A stretch of DNA of 64,000 nt from Paraburkholderia bannensis (GCF_014200455.1 NZ_JACHBW010000014.1:124001-188000), one strand, 5' to 3'. Counted from the stretch's first letter, positions 44,225-53,224 are shown. The notes: generated by a model not told the origin, from the sequence alone. Numbers and translations are program-made.

Positions 44225-47200
44225 GCGTGCCTCCTGAAACGTGCGAGGAGTCTCGCGATCCACGATCCGTGCGCTTGCACCGGCTTGCCCGCCGCCTGCC
44301 GGCCGAGCGATTCGAACAATTGCCTGAGCACCACCTTCGCCGCGCCTTCGAGCATGCGGCCGCCAACCGCCGCGACCTTGCCCGATACCTGCGCTTCGTA
44401 GTCGTACGTGAGCCGCGTGCCGTTGCCTTGCGGCGTCAGTTCGACGAGACCGCTGCCGCGTGCGCTGCCGAGCGGCGAGATCCCGGCGCCAGCGAGTCGC
44501 AGGCGGCGCGGCGCATCGATCTCGGACAAGCCGATACGCGCCTCGAAACGCGCCTTGATCATGCCGACGCCCACCGTCACGTCCGCGCGATACTGGTTCG
44601 GCGCGGTCTCTTCGAGCGCGTGACAGCCGGGAATGACGTTCGCGAGCGCCTTCGGATCGAGCAGCACGGCGAACACCGCTTCGGGCGTCGCGGGCAGATC
44701 CACCGTTCCCTGCGCCGTCAGCGCGCGCCCGCCGCCCGGCGTCGTGGGCTTCGTCGGGGCCGTTTCGCGGTATTCAGGGCGCGAGGGTTCCGGATCGTCC
44801 ATGCCGATCATCGCCATCACTTTGGGCGGCGTGAGCGGCAGGCGAATGTCTTCGACGCCGAGCGCGTCCGCCACCGCATTCGCGATGCAAGGCGGCGTGC
44901 TCATGTTGTTGCCTTCGCCGAGACCCTTCGCGCCAAGCGGCGTGAAAGGCGAAGGCGTCTCCAGATGCACGATCAGCGGATCGGGCACTTCGCAGGTCGT
45001 CGGCATCAGATAGTCGGCGAGCGTGCCGGACTGGAAGCTGCCGTCCGCGCCGTAGCGGAACTCTTCCATCAGCGCCGCGCCGACGCCTTGCGCGAACGCG
45101 CCGCGAATCTGGCCATCGGCGAGTGCGGGATTGAGGATGATGCCGGCGTCGTGCACGGTCACATAGCGGTCGATGCGCACGCGTCCCGTCGCGCGATCCA
45201 CTTCGACGCCGCACATGTCGAACGCGAAGCCATACGCCGCCGATGTATTGATGCGGTCTTGTTCGTCAGGCGCATCCATGTGCGGCGGCGACCAGAACAC
45301 GGTTTCGCGCAGGCCCGGCTCTTCGCCCTCCGGCAACAGCGCGGGCGCCCAGTGCGGCGCATTGCTCGCGGCGCGCGCGAACGGCAGCGCGCGGTCTTCG
45401 GCGTCGTTCGGAAAGACGCGCGCGCCTTCGAAGCGCACGTCGCCGGGCGCGCAGCTGAACTGCTTCGCGAGCACGCGCGCGAGTTTGTCGCGCACGCGCG
45501 TCGCGGCGAGATACACCGTGCCCGCCACCGCGCCCGCGAAGCGGCTCGAATAATTGCCCGCCGCGACAGACCAGGCGTCCTTGTGCGTATCGAATTCGAC
45601 GTTGACGACGATGTCCTTCGGATCGAGCCCGAGCACGTCGGCGACGACTTGCGCGCACACTGTCATGTGGCCCTGGCCCGCGGGTGTCGATGCGATCGTG
45701 ACGACCACGCCGCCGAGCAGATCGACGCTGACGGTCGCGCTCGCGATCGCGCCGTTCTTCGGCCCGGCTTTCCTGCGTGCGTCGGCGGGCATCACGGTCG
45801 TGATATAGCCCATGTTCGATACCGACGGCTCGACGATCGCGGCGAAGCCGATGCCATACAGCCGCCCTTCGTTGCGCGCGGCGTCGCGGCGCGCAACCAG
45901 TTCCCGGTATCCGCCTTCGTCGAGTGAACGGCGCAGGGCTTCCTGATAGTTGCCCGAATCGAGCAGCGCGCCCGCCGCCGCGCGATACGGGAACGCATCG
46001 GCGGGAACGAAATTGCGGCGATACACGTCGAGCACATCGAGCTTCAGTTCGATCGCGATGCGCTGGATCAGCCGCTCCAGCGCGAAGTACACCTGCGGTC
46101 CGCCGAAGCCGCGCACGAGCCCCGTCGGCGTCTTGTTCGTCAGCACGACGCGATTGCGCACGAGCAGATTCGGGATCGCGTACGCGCCCGTCAGGCAGCC
46201 GTGCATCCGGTAGAAGGTCGCGGGCTCGGGCGCGCGCACGTAGCCGCCGACGTCTTCCAACTGATCGTAGGACAGCGCGACGATGCGGCCATCCGCTTCG
46301 ACGGCCGCTTCGATCGTTGAAACACGCGCCGTCGCCGATGTCGCCGCGCTCAGGTGTTCGAGCCGATCCTCGACCCACTTCACCGGCGCGCCCGCCTTGC
46401 GCGACGCGAGGCACATCAGCACCACGTACGGAAACACCGCCTGCTTCACGCCGAAGCTGCCGCCGGAATCGCGCGGGGCCTTATGACGCAGCCGATTGGC
46501 AGGCACGTTCAACGCCATCGCCATGACGGCGTGCAGCGAGAACGGCCCCATGAAATTCGACGTGACGTCGTAGCCTTCATCGCCCGAAAGATACTCGGCG
46601 ATCACCACGCCGCACTCGATCGGCGCGCAGGTGTTGCGCGGATAATGCGCGACCAGCTTCACGCGATGCGGCGCGCGCTCGAAGGCCGCTTCCGGCTCGC
46701 CGTAGCGGAAATGCCGGTCGCTGATGACGTTGCTGCCGACGCGTTCGTGCAGCACCGGCGCGTCGTCCTTCGCGGCTTGTTCGATCGACGTCACGGGATC
46801 GAGCATCGCGTAGTCGACCCTGATCAGATCGAGCGCGTCTTCCGCGAGAGCACGCGATTCGGCCATCACGACCGCGACCGGCTCGCCGACGTAGCGCACC
46901 CGGTCCATCGCGAGCGCCCACTGTTCCATCGGCGCTTTCACGCCGACGACGAACGGTCGCGACCACGCACGCAAATCGCCGCGCGTGAGCACGGCGCGCA
47001 CGCCCGCGAGTTTTGATGCGGCCTCCGTATCAATCGACAGGATGTCCGCGTGCGCGTGCGGCGAACGCAGAATCGCGGCGTGCAGCGTGCCCGGCTTGAC
47101 AGCGATGTCGTCGCCATAGCGGCCACGGCCCGTCAGGATCGCCGGGTCTTCGAGGCGCTCCATCGAGCGTCCGACGTGACGCTGCGGCGCGGTCGCTTCC

Positions 47201-47262
47201 CGCATCTCTTTGCCGGCGACGCGCGCGTCCATGTCGGCGAATGCGGTTTCGCGCTGATTCAT
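44221..47262 (-). CDS. hmfA: Molybdopterin large subunit of furoyl-CoA dehydrogenase fused to a CoxG domain
   Basis: This 1013-residue protein is the catalytic subunit predicted to hydroxylate 2-furoyl-CoA at C5. Residues about 25-790 are the xanthine dehydrogenase large-subunit fold. It starts GRSMERLEDPAILTGRGRYG, has TPTGLVRGFGGPQVYFALER where CO dehydrogenases carry AYRCSFR, and TPAGQGHMTVCAQVVADVLG. The active-site glutamate region is GAKGLGEGNNMSTPP near residue 780. From about residue 845 to 990 a SRPBCC/CoxG domain is appended (GTVDLPATPEAVFAVLLDP, VIPGCHALEETAPNQYRA, GSGLVELTPQG). CoxG is a separate membrane-linked protein in CO dehydrogenase clusters. No XdhC-type maturation gene is in the operon. 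Confidence 0.88.
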   Translation of the reverse strand: MNQRETAFADMDARVAGKEMREATAPQRHVGRSMERLEDPAILTGRGRYGDDIAVKPGTLHAAILRSPHAHADILSIDTEAASKLAGVRAVLTRGDLRAWSRPFVVGVKAPMEQWALAMDRVRYVGEPVAVVMAESRALAEDALDLIRVDYAMLDPVTSIEQAAKDDAPVLHERVGSNVISDRHFRYGEPEAAFERAPHRVKLVAHYPRNTCAPIECGVVIAEYLSGDEGYDVTSNFMGPFSLHAVMAMALNVPANRLRHKAPRDSGGSFGVKQAVFPYVVLMCLASRKAGAPVKWVEDRLEHLSAATSATARVSTIEAAVEADGRIVALSYDQLEDVGGYVRAPEPATFYRMHGCLTGAYAIPNLLVRNRVVLTNKTPTGLVRGFGGPQVYFALERLIQRIAIELKLDVLDVYRRNFVPADAFPYRAAAGALLDSGNYQEALRRSLDEGGYRELVARRDAARNEGRLYGIGFAAIVEPSVSNMGYITTVMPADARRKAGPKNGAIASATVSVDLLGGVVVTIASTPAGQGHMTVCAQVVADVLGLDPKDIVVNVEFDTHKDAWSVAAGNYSSRFAGAVAGTVYLAATRVRDKLARVLAKQFSCAPGDVRFEGARVFPNDAEDRALPFARAASNAPHWAPALLPEGEEPGLRETVFWSPPHMDAPDEQDRINTSAAYGFAFDMCGVEVDRATGRVRIDRYVTVHDAGIILNPALADGQIRGAFAQGVGAALMEEFRYGADGSFQSGTLADYLMPTTCEVPDPLIVHLETPSPFTPLGAKGLGEGNNMSTPPCIANAVADALGVEDIRLPLTPPKVMAMIGMDDPEPSRPEYRETAPTKPTTPGGGRALTAQGTVDLPATPEAVFAVLLDPKALANVIPGCHALEETAPNQYRADVTVGVGMIKARFEARIGLSEIDAPRRLRLAGAGISPLGSARGSGLVELTPQGNGTRLTYDYEAQVSGKVAAVGGRMLEGAAKVVLRQLFESLGRQAAGKPVQAHGSWIARLLARFRRHA

Positions 47263-47266
47263 ACCC

Positions 47267-47881
47267 TTACTCCTCTAGTGCGGCGCGGCCGCCGAATTCA
47301 TCGGCGAGACCGCTCCAGCGGCGCGTAATCTCGCCGTGCTCGATGCCGAACAGATCGAGAATGCGCCCGACCGTGTGGTCGACCACGTCCTCGATGGTCT
47401 GCGGATGCGCGTAGAACGCGGGCACCGGCGGCATTACGATCGCGCCCATTTCCGTGGCGAGCGTCATGTTGCGCAGATGCGCGAGATTGAGCGGCGTTTC
47501 GCGCGCGACCAGCACGAGGCGGCGGCGCTCCTTGAGCATCACATCGGCGGCACGCGTGAGCAGGTTGTCCGCGAAGCCGTTCGCGACGCCCGCGAGCGTT
47601 TTCATCGAACATGGCGCGATCACCATGCCTTCGGTCAGAAACGATCCGCTCGCCACCGCCGCGCCAATATCGCGCACGTTGTGCACCACATCGGCAACGG
47701 CTTCGAGATCACCACGCGCGAAGCCGAGTTCCTGTGCGGCCGTCACCGCGCCCGACGCCGACACGACGAGATGCGTCTCGTGCGTGCCGAGCCGACGCAG
47801 CGCGGCGAGCAAACGCACGCCGATCACCGCGCCGCTTGCGCCCGACATGCCGACGACGATGCGCTTCTTTCGTTCAGTCAT
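47267..47881 (-). CDS. hmfG: UbiX-family flavin prenyltransferase
   Basis: This 204-residue protein adds dimethylallyl to FMN to make prenylated FMN, the cofactor of UbiD decarboxylases. It shows the N-terminal VVGMSGASGAVIGVRLLAAL, the central EGMVIAPCSMKTLAGVANG, and the signature VLVARETPLNLAHLRNM near residue 130. Its ATG overlaps the last bases of the UbiD gene by eight nucleotides, so cofactor maker and user are made together, as hmfF-hmfG are in furan degraders. The longer frame from 48013 is only overlap sequence. Confidence 0.92.
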   Translation of the reverse strand: MTERKKRIVVGMSGASGAVIGVRLLAALRRLGTHETHLVVSASGAVTAAQELGFARGDLEAVADVVHNVRDIGAAVASGSFLTEGMVIAPCSMKTLAGVANGFADNLLTRAADVMLKERRRLVLVARETPLNLAHLRNMTLATEMGAIVMPPVPAFYAHPQTIEDVVDHTVGRILDLFGIEHGEITRRWSGLADEFGGRAALEE

Positions 47882-49367
47882 GATCGCGCGCCAACCAGGC
47901 GTCGAACGCGCTGTTGTCAGCAGCGAGGAGTGCGTGCAGATCGACCGTGTCTTGCCCAGGTATGTGTACGCGCGTGAACACATGCGCGGGATATACGACC
48001 GGGCGCGTCGCATCGAGGCCCATCTTTGCGCTCACGCCTTGCAGATGCGACGGCGCATCGTCTGGCTGACCGACCGTCGTCGAGGGATCGAGCGGCGAAC
48101 CTTGCGCGCCTGCTATTACGACGAGATCGCGATCAGCCTGGAAGCGCGTCGCGATCGCCCATTCGATTTCGGCGGGATCGTGCACGTCCACATCGGCATC
48201 GACGACGACGACCTGCTTGATGTCGTAATGTGCGCCGAACGCGCAGAGGATGACGTTCTTCGCTTCGCCTTCGCGCTTCTTGTCGAATTGCACCCACAGG
48301 TGATAGCGGCACACGCCGCCCACCGACAGATGCACGTCCTTCACGGCGGGATGGCTGCGCTGAAGATGCGCGAGCAACGTGGCTTCGCGGGGAATCGCGC
48401 CGAGCAGCAGATGCTCCATTTCGGCTGGCACGATCGTATGAAAGACCGGCTCGCGCCGATGCGTGAGCGCCGTCACTTCGATGACTTCGCGTGCTTCCAT
48501 CGCGCTGTAGTACTTCGGAAATTCGCCGAACGGACCTTCCGGCTCGCGCACGTTCGGCAGAATGCGCCCTTCGATGACGATCTCCGCAAACGCCGGCACG
48601 TGCACGCCGTTCGTCACGCATTGCGCGACAGGCAGCGGCGCACCGCGCAGCGCGCCCGCGATTTCCAGTTCGTCGTGATCGATCGGCGTGATCGCTTGCG
48701 ACGCGAGCATCGTAAGAGGATCGACGCCAATCACGATGGCGACGTCGAGCGCATCGCCCGCTTCTTCGGCTGCGCGCTGAAACGCGTAGAGATGGCGCGG
48801 CAGCAGCAGGATCGCCATGCGATCGGGGCCGTGCACCTGAATGCGGTTGATCGAGACGTTCTGCACGCCGGTGCGCGGATTGCGCGCGATCACGAGACCG
48901 GCGGTGATGTACGGGCCGTTGTCGTGTTCGCTGTGGGTGGGAATGGGCAGCAGCGCGTGAAGATCGATGCCGCTCGTATGCACCACTTGCTGACAGGGCG
49001 CGTCCTCGCGTTGAACCAGTTTCGATGCGAGCGGCGCGGCGGCCGCAGCGGAAAAACGCGCGAGCAACGCGGATTCATCGACTCCCATCGCTTCCGCGAT
49101 CCACGCGCGCTTCGACATGAAGCCGCTCACGACGGGCATCGCATGTCCGTGCGGCTGCGTGAAAAAAGCAGCTTGTTCGCCGTCGAGCCGCTTCGCAATG
49201 GCGGCGAGTTCGTGCTTGAGCGCGACGGGCTTGTCGATCGTGGCGACACGACCGGTTTTCGCGAGATGCGCGAGCCAGTCGCGCAGCGACAGCGAACCGG
49301 TGTCGGCGTTATGCCGTGCCCAGGCGAATGAGGGAATGCCGTGCGTTGCGGCATCGCGTGTATTCAT
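47874..49367 (-). CDS. hmfF: UbiD-family decarboxylase, probable 2,5-furandicarboxylate decarboxylase
   Basis: This 497-residue prenyl-FMN-dependent reversible decarboxylase has the family core VNISINRIQVHGPDRMAILL with DVAIVIGVDPLTMLASQ, and the conserved acid motif ILPNVREPEGPFGEFPKYYS. It would convert furandicarboxylate to 2-furoate, joining HMF oxidation to the furoate branch. I prefer the ATG at 49367 because GGAG lies six bases upstream; the ATG at 49379 overlaps that site. It is the first gene of the leftward operon, divergent from a LysR gene. UbiD families are broad, so the substrate rests on the cluster. Confidence 0.85.
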   Translation of the reverse strand: MNTRDAATHGIPSFAWARHNADTGSLSLRDWLAHLAKTGRVATIDKPVALKHELAAIAKRLDGEQAAFFTQPHGHAMPVVSGFMSKRAWIAEAMGVDESALLARFSAAAAAPLASKLVQREDAPCQQVVHTSGIDLHALLPIPTHSEHDNGPYITAGLVIARNPRTGVQNVSINRIQVHGPDRMAILLLPRHLYAFQRAAEEAGDALDVAIVIGVDPLTMLASQAITPIDHDELEIAGALRGAPLPVAQCVTNGVHVPAFAEIVIEGRILPNVREPEGPFGEFPKYYSAMEAREVIEVTALTHRREPVFHTIVPAEMEHLLLGAIPREATLLAHLQRSHPAVKDVHLSVGGVCRYHLWVQFDKKREGEAKNVILCAFGAHYDIKQVVVVDADVDVHDPAEIEWAIATRFQADRDLVVIAGAQGSPLDPSTTVGQPDDAPSHLQGVSAKMGLDATRPVVYPAHVFTRVHIPGQDTVDLHALLAADNSAFDAWLARDHD

Positions 49368-49436
49368 CGTCGTCTCCATCTGTGAGCGCCGGCCATGGCA
49401 AGCGCATGGGATGAAGCCTAACGAGATCGCGCCATA

Positions 49437-49460
49437 GCATCTAATACTGTTTACTGATGC
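49437..49460. promoter_or_regulatory. Dyad symmetry in the hmfF-LysR intergenic region
   Basis: GCATC at 49437-49441 is matched by GATGC at 49456-49460, enclosing the AT-rich TAATACTGTTTACT. An interrupted dyad with an AT-rich centre, about 70 bases before the operon start and between divergent promoters, is the usual form of a LysR-type activation site. Binding is inferred. Confidence 0.4.
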
Positions 49461-49641
49461 GACGAATCATTTGTTCTTATATCCGTGCTAGCCCGGATGA
49501 CAGGTTTCTTACAGTTACGTATCAATAGATGGCTCGCGCACGCCCTTACGGAAGGGCACGCCACGGCGCGCCACGATAAGCCGCCCTGCGCCGTCGATGA
49601 ACGCAGGGTGATAATGTCACCGCACCCCATTAGCATCGCTG

Positions 49642-50577
49642 ATGCCCCGAGGGAACATGGACCTCAAGCAAATCCAGTACTTCATCGCGCTGTTCGAGGA
49701 CGGCTCGGTCACGCGCGCCGCGAAGCGGCTGAACATCGTGCAACCGGCCTTGAGCATGCAGATCGCGAAGCTGGAGGACGAACTGCATCAGCAACTGTTC
49801 GAGCGCGGCGCGGACGGCATGGCGCCGACCGCCGCCGGACGGCTGATGTACCGCCTGTTTTTACCGATCCTGCGCGACCTTGCCCACGCGCGGCAGCAAC
49901 TCGTGCAGCGCGACGAAGTGGTGACGGGACACGTCGGCATCGGGCTGATCGCATCGGTCACGGAAAGCGTGCTTGCGGATTCGCTGTCGCGCTTTCACGC
50001 GCGTTACCCCGATGTCGAAGTCACCGTCGCCGATGGCTACAGCGCGACCTTCATCGACTGGGTGGCGGGCGGCCAGCTCGATGCCGCCATCATCAACAAG
50101 CCGCGAGCGCGCCTTTCACTCGACTCGCGCCCGCTGCTCGACGAAGAGATGGTGCTGGCCACCAGCGCCGCGCATGGTCCCGACTTGCCCCATGCAATCG
50201 AACTCGCGCAATTGCCCGAACTCGAACTGGTGCTGCCGACGAAGCGCCACGGCCTGCGCGGCGTGCTCGACAGCGCGGCGCAACACGAGGACGTCTTGCT
50301 CGCGCCGCGCTTCGAGATCGACGCGCTCTCGACGATTCTCAAGCTGGTCGAGCACACGCGCTTCGCTACGATCCTGCCGCGCATCGTCGTCGAACGTGCC
50401 GCGCGGCACGGCACCTTGCGCGCGCGCCCGATCCTCGCGCCGCGTATCGTCCGGCACATTCTCTGCGTGAGCCATCCGCGCCGCCCATTGAGCGCGGCGG
50501 CGGAGGCGTTGATCGCGACCATCGGCGACGAGTTGCATCGGGCGTCGGCCATTGATACGAAGAAGGGCTCAGCATGA
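49642..50577 (+). CDS. LysR-family regulator at the right end of the hmf cluster (HmfR-like)
   Basis: This 311-residue LysR-type regulator is divergent from hmfF. The winged helix is MDLKQIQYFIALFEDGSVTR and RLNIVQPALSMQIAKLEDEL. The effector domain carries VTGHVGIGLIASVTESVLAD and LDAAIINKPRARLSLDSRPL, closely paralleling the regulator at 35600. Divergent placement makes it the prime candidate to activate the hmf operon from the shared intergenic region. The conserved core starts four residues in, at DLKQIQYF; an ATG at 49654 in the same frame is also possible. The stop overlaps the ATG of the broken aldehyde dehydrogenase. Confidence 0.88.
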   Translation: MPRGNMDLKQIQYFIALFEDGSVTRAAKRLNIVQPALSMQIAKLEDELHQQLFERGADGMAPTAAGRLMYRLFLPILRDLAHARQQLVQRDEVVTGHVGIGLIASVTESVLADSLSRFHARYPDVEVTVADGYSATFIDWVAGGQLDAAIINKPRARLSLDSRPLLDEEMVLATSAAHGPDLPHAIELAQLPELELVLPTKRHGLRGVLDSAAQHEDVLLAPRFEIDALSTILKLVEHTRFATILPRIVVERAARHGTLRARPILAPRIVRHILCVSHPRRPLSAAAEALIATIGDELHRASAIDTKKGSA

Positions 50578-51354
50578 ACGCACGACACTGGATTGCCGGC
50601 GAATGGACCGGGATACCCACCATCGACAGCATCGATCCCGCGACTGGCGAGGCCGTCGGCCAGTTCGCCGACGGCGGCGCGATCGAAGCCGATGCGGCCA
50701 TCGCCGCTGCCCGCCACGTGTTCGATCACACGGCCTGGGCGCAGGACGCGCGCCTGCGCCAGGACGTGCTGCTCGGCTGGGCTGCCGCGCTCGAAGCCGA
50801 ACGCGAGATGCTCGCGACCCTGCTCACGCGCGAAAACGGACCGGGCATCGATCCAGCAACGGATATCGGCGCGCTCATCGACAGCACGACGCGCGATGCG
50901 GTGCAGCGGACGATCGAGCGCGCGTGCGGGATGGCCGGGCGCGTGCTGCTGCGAGGCACGTGCTCGGGGCATGCGTTTCTGTCGCCGACGCTCGTTGAAC
51001 ACAGCGATCCCAAGGCGTTCTTCTGTCAGGACGAGATCTTTGGCCCGTTCGTCACGCTGGAAGTCTTTGAGAACGAAACGGAAGCGATCGACAAAGCCAA
51101 CGACACGGTCTTCGGTCTCTCGGCAAGCGTATGGACGCACGACGGAGCGCGCGTTTCGCGTCGCGCGTGCGCTGCGCAACGGCACCGTGTGGATCAATGA
51201 CCACAACAAGCTTTTCGCCGAAGCCGAAACGGGCGGGTATCGCCAAAGCGGACTGGGGCGGCTGCACGGCTACGATGCCCTCGCCGACTTCACGGAAATC
51301 AAGCACATCTGCATGCCGGCCGGCGTTGCGGGACATATCGCGCCGTTGCGGTGA
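50574..51354 (+). pseudogene. Aldehyde dehydrogenase pseudogene with internal deletion and frameshift
   Basis: The first 80 codons match an NAD-dependent aldehyde dehydrogenase N-terminus (HWIAGEWTGIPTIDSIDPAT, GEAVGQFADGG, DVLLGWAAALEAEREMLATL). The text then jumps from LTRENG directly to PGIDPATDIGALIDSTTRDA, a segment that normally lies well over 200 residues later. The NAD-binding, catalytic Glu and catalytic Cys regions are therefore gone. A further frameshift near 51150 separates ASVWTHDGAR from the C-terminal RVARALRNGTVWINDHNKLF and GGYRQSGLGRLHGYDALADF. The ATG overlaps the LysR stop (ATGA). As a relative of hydroxybenzaldehyde-type dehydrogenases it may once have oxidised furfural. 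It cannot be active now. Confidence 0.85.
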
Positions 51355-51423
51355 ATGGCAGGAAGGCGAGTCAATGGGCCTGACGCTTACGTGCTCATCA
51401 CGTGACGAGCACGGCAAATCAGT

Positions 51424-51990
51424 TCAATTTTCGGTCTGGCCGTCTTCGCGGGGCGGTCCGCCTTGCTGTCGCCGCGCGTGCATCACTCGATCATGCTCCG
51501 CTCGCGCGGCGCTCGCCGCGTCGACCGGGTCATCACGCTGCCGCATCAGCCAGTAGACGCTGCCCAGTGCCACCAGCGCAAATGCAAGCGCCGCGATCTC
51601 GGCTGGCGCACCGGCGGGATCGAGAATGATGAATTTCCGGGCGATAGCCAGCAGCGCAACCAGAAGCACCGTTTTGACCTGCACGATGTGATCGCGACGC
51701 GCCATCACGCGCGTAATCGAATGTTTGAATTCCATCGCGATCAGCAGAGTCATGACCATACCGAAGATCGTTTGATACACCGCGTGATCCAGCGGATTCA
51801 GCGCGTCCGCAACCAGCAATGCAAGCACGGCGCGAATCAACTGCCAGAGCGACACGAGGATAATCACGGAAATCACGACACTCAGCACATGCACGACAAG
51901 CTGTTCGAATCGTTCATAAAAGCCGAGCATGTCCCACTGCAGACGCAACACATCGAGTTCCTTGCGTAGCCAGCTTCTCTTACTTTCCAT
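51424..51990 (-). CDS. psiE: PsiE-family (phosphate-starvation-inducible) membrane protein
   Basis: This 188-residue inner-membrane protein has four hydrophobic helices: LVVHVLSVVISVIILVSLWQ, HAVYQTIFGMVMTLLIAMEF, VKTVLLVALLAIARKFIIL and EIAALAFALVALGSVYWLM. The family motif MEFKHSI and the spacing of FYERFEQLVV match PsiE. Its biochemical role is unknown; PsiE homologues also occur in heat- and stress-resistance islands beside clpK. The ATG at 51990 has GGGAGT upstream. It reads leftward, away from the small stress-type genes to the right. Confidence 0.82.
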   Translation of the reverse strand: MESKRSWLRKELDVLRLQWDMLGFYERFEQLVVHVLSVVISVIILVSLWQLIRAVLALLVADALNPLDHAVYQTIFGMVMTLLIAMEFKHSITRVMARRDHIVQVKTVLLVALLAIARKFIILDPAGAPAEIAALAFALVALGSVYWLMRQRDDPVDAASAARAEHDRVMHARRQQGGPPREDGQTEN

Positions 51991-52559
51991 GATTAGACTC
52001 CCGAAAGACCGTCGCTGCGCCGCGAGCGCACCGCACGTGCATGGATTGCACATGCGCCGTGCACAGTCCATCCCACGGTCGCGGATGCTGACATATTCAG
52101 TTATCGATAACGGAGGTCGAACTATCTTGCGGTCCTGACACCCGTTCCTGTCATCTGTTCGAAGAGGGACTCAGCCTGAAGCAGCAGGCCCATGCACTGT
52201 ACGCCAACGAGCGCGATAGGGAATACTCCGTTTTGGCGGCGTCACAGGAATTGCGACACTACCCGCCCCACCCGGATGCGCCGCATGGGAGGCCTCGCGG
52301 ACCATCAACCGCGGACACCGGCTTTGGATTCGATACGGACTGCTCTGGAGATGGTCGGGCCCTTGTAGCCCCTTGGGCGTTTCTCCGAAGAGAAGCTTTG
52401 CGGCGCGCCTTCCCTTGATGCAGTCCGAAAAAGCGAAGCTAAGCCATACATCTCCGGATTAGCGACTAGACTTGAAACATCGTTCGTGCATCCTCACGCG
52501 GGAGGCACGGATGGACTATCCAGTCACGATTGGAACGCGCGATCAAGGGAGGCAGACCT
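51991..52559. other. Intergenic region with a perfect 12-bp palindrome
   Basis: This 569-bp gap lies between psiE and a small rightward gene. GTTATCGATAAC at 52100-52111 is a perfect palindrome about 110 bases upstream of psiE and could be an operator. A stretch near 52145-52270 reads without stops (LFEEGLSLKQQAHALYANER, then REYSVLAASQELRHY) but has no start codon, so it may be a gene relic. No functional gene is supported. Confidence 0.4.
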
Positions 52560-52802
52560 ATGCCGAAAACCGTTCGAACCGCTGAGCAGATTCGCGACGA
52601 ACTGCAGAACCGCGTGGAGAAAATCGCCGCTGACGTGCCGGGCGCTTTGCGGGTGCGCATACCCCTACCGGAGCGGCACCCACCCGACGCATCCGGGCGC
52701 AACTGGAACATGGCGCCGCGCAACGATCTCGGCGCAGATTACGCACATCATATCCAGAAGGTGATCGAAGACATGCGCACCGAGTTCGTGCTGCCAGATT
52801 GA
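52560..52802 (+). CDS. Small hypothetical protein (80 residues)
   Basis: I do not recognise this protein. It is charged and soluble, with an N-terminal helix (RTAEQIRDELQNRVEKIAAD), a middle part VRIPLPERHPPDASGRNWNM, and a C-terminal helix (DYAHHIQKVIEDMRTEFVL). AAGGGAGG lies seven bases before the ATG at 52560, a very good ribosome site that decides this start over the in-frame codon at 52530. It is followed 27 bases later by another small gene in the same direction, so the two are probably one transcript. Confidence 0.72.
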   Translation: MPKTVRTAEQIRDELQNRVEKIAADVPGALRVRIPLPERHPPDASGRNWNMAPRNDLGADYAHHIQKVIEDMRTEFVLPD

Positions 52803-52829
52803 CATGTCGATACGAAACGGGAGCCGCTC

Positions 52830-53069
52830 ATGCAAACGCACGTGTTTGTGCATCGAGGCTACGAGATCGCGGTACAGCCGGGGCAGAATGCATACGGCGC
52901 GTGGCATGCGAAGGTGAGTGTGCGCCATGCCGATAGCCCCGCCGTCGAATTTCGTCCGGAGACGGTTCAGCCGGAGTGGCTTACTCAGGATGAAGCGGTC
53001 CGCGACGGCATCGAATGGGGCACGCGTTTTGTCGATCGCAAGCTGGAAGATTTGCCCAACCCAATGTGA
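52830..53069 (+). CDS. Small hypothetical protein (79 residues), DUF6566-like
   Basis: This is a 79-residue soluble protein beginning MQTHVFVHRGYEIAVQPGQN and continuing GAWHAKVSVRHADSPAVEF, then LTQDEAVRDGIEWGTRFVDR. It has the pattern of small Burkholderia proteins in which a short beta-sheet is followed by one helix, which I recall under DUF6566; this name is from memory. GGGAG precedes the ATG. It shares an orientation and short spacing with the 80-residue gene. Function unknown. Confidence 0.72.
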   Translation: MQTHVFVHRGYEIAVQPGQNAYGAWHAKVSVRHADSPAVEFRPETVQPEWLTQDEAVRDGIEWGTRFVDRKLEDLPNPM

Positions 53070-53224
53070 TGCAACCCATCAGAGAAAAACGAGCGAAAAA
53101 CCGGCAAAAAAAGCAGTTTCTCGAAAGACGCCAAATTCCAGTTCACTTACGGTGCAGGGATACGTGCCGCCATTATCCTTGAGAGGTGGCCTGCGCGTGA
53201 AGCGCAGGAAAACGAAACAAAGTC

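Noticed and set aside
42870..44366. Reading hmfC as a 498-residue protein from the far upstream start
   Set aside because: The first 320 codons lie over the FAD subunit gene in another frame and are Arg-rich without motifs. The GTG at 43406 with GAGGAGG and a stop overlap is the natural start.
44212..45927. 571-codon plus-strand frame opposite the molybdenum subunit gene
   Set aside because: Antisense shadow of hmfA; no ribosome site and no recognisable motif.
47454..49331. 625-codon plus-strand frame opposite hmfG and hmfF
   Set aside because: Antisense shadow over two overlapping, well-supported genes.
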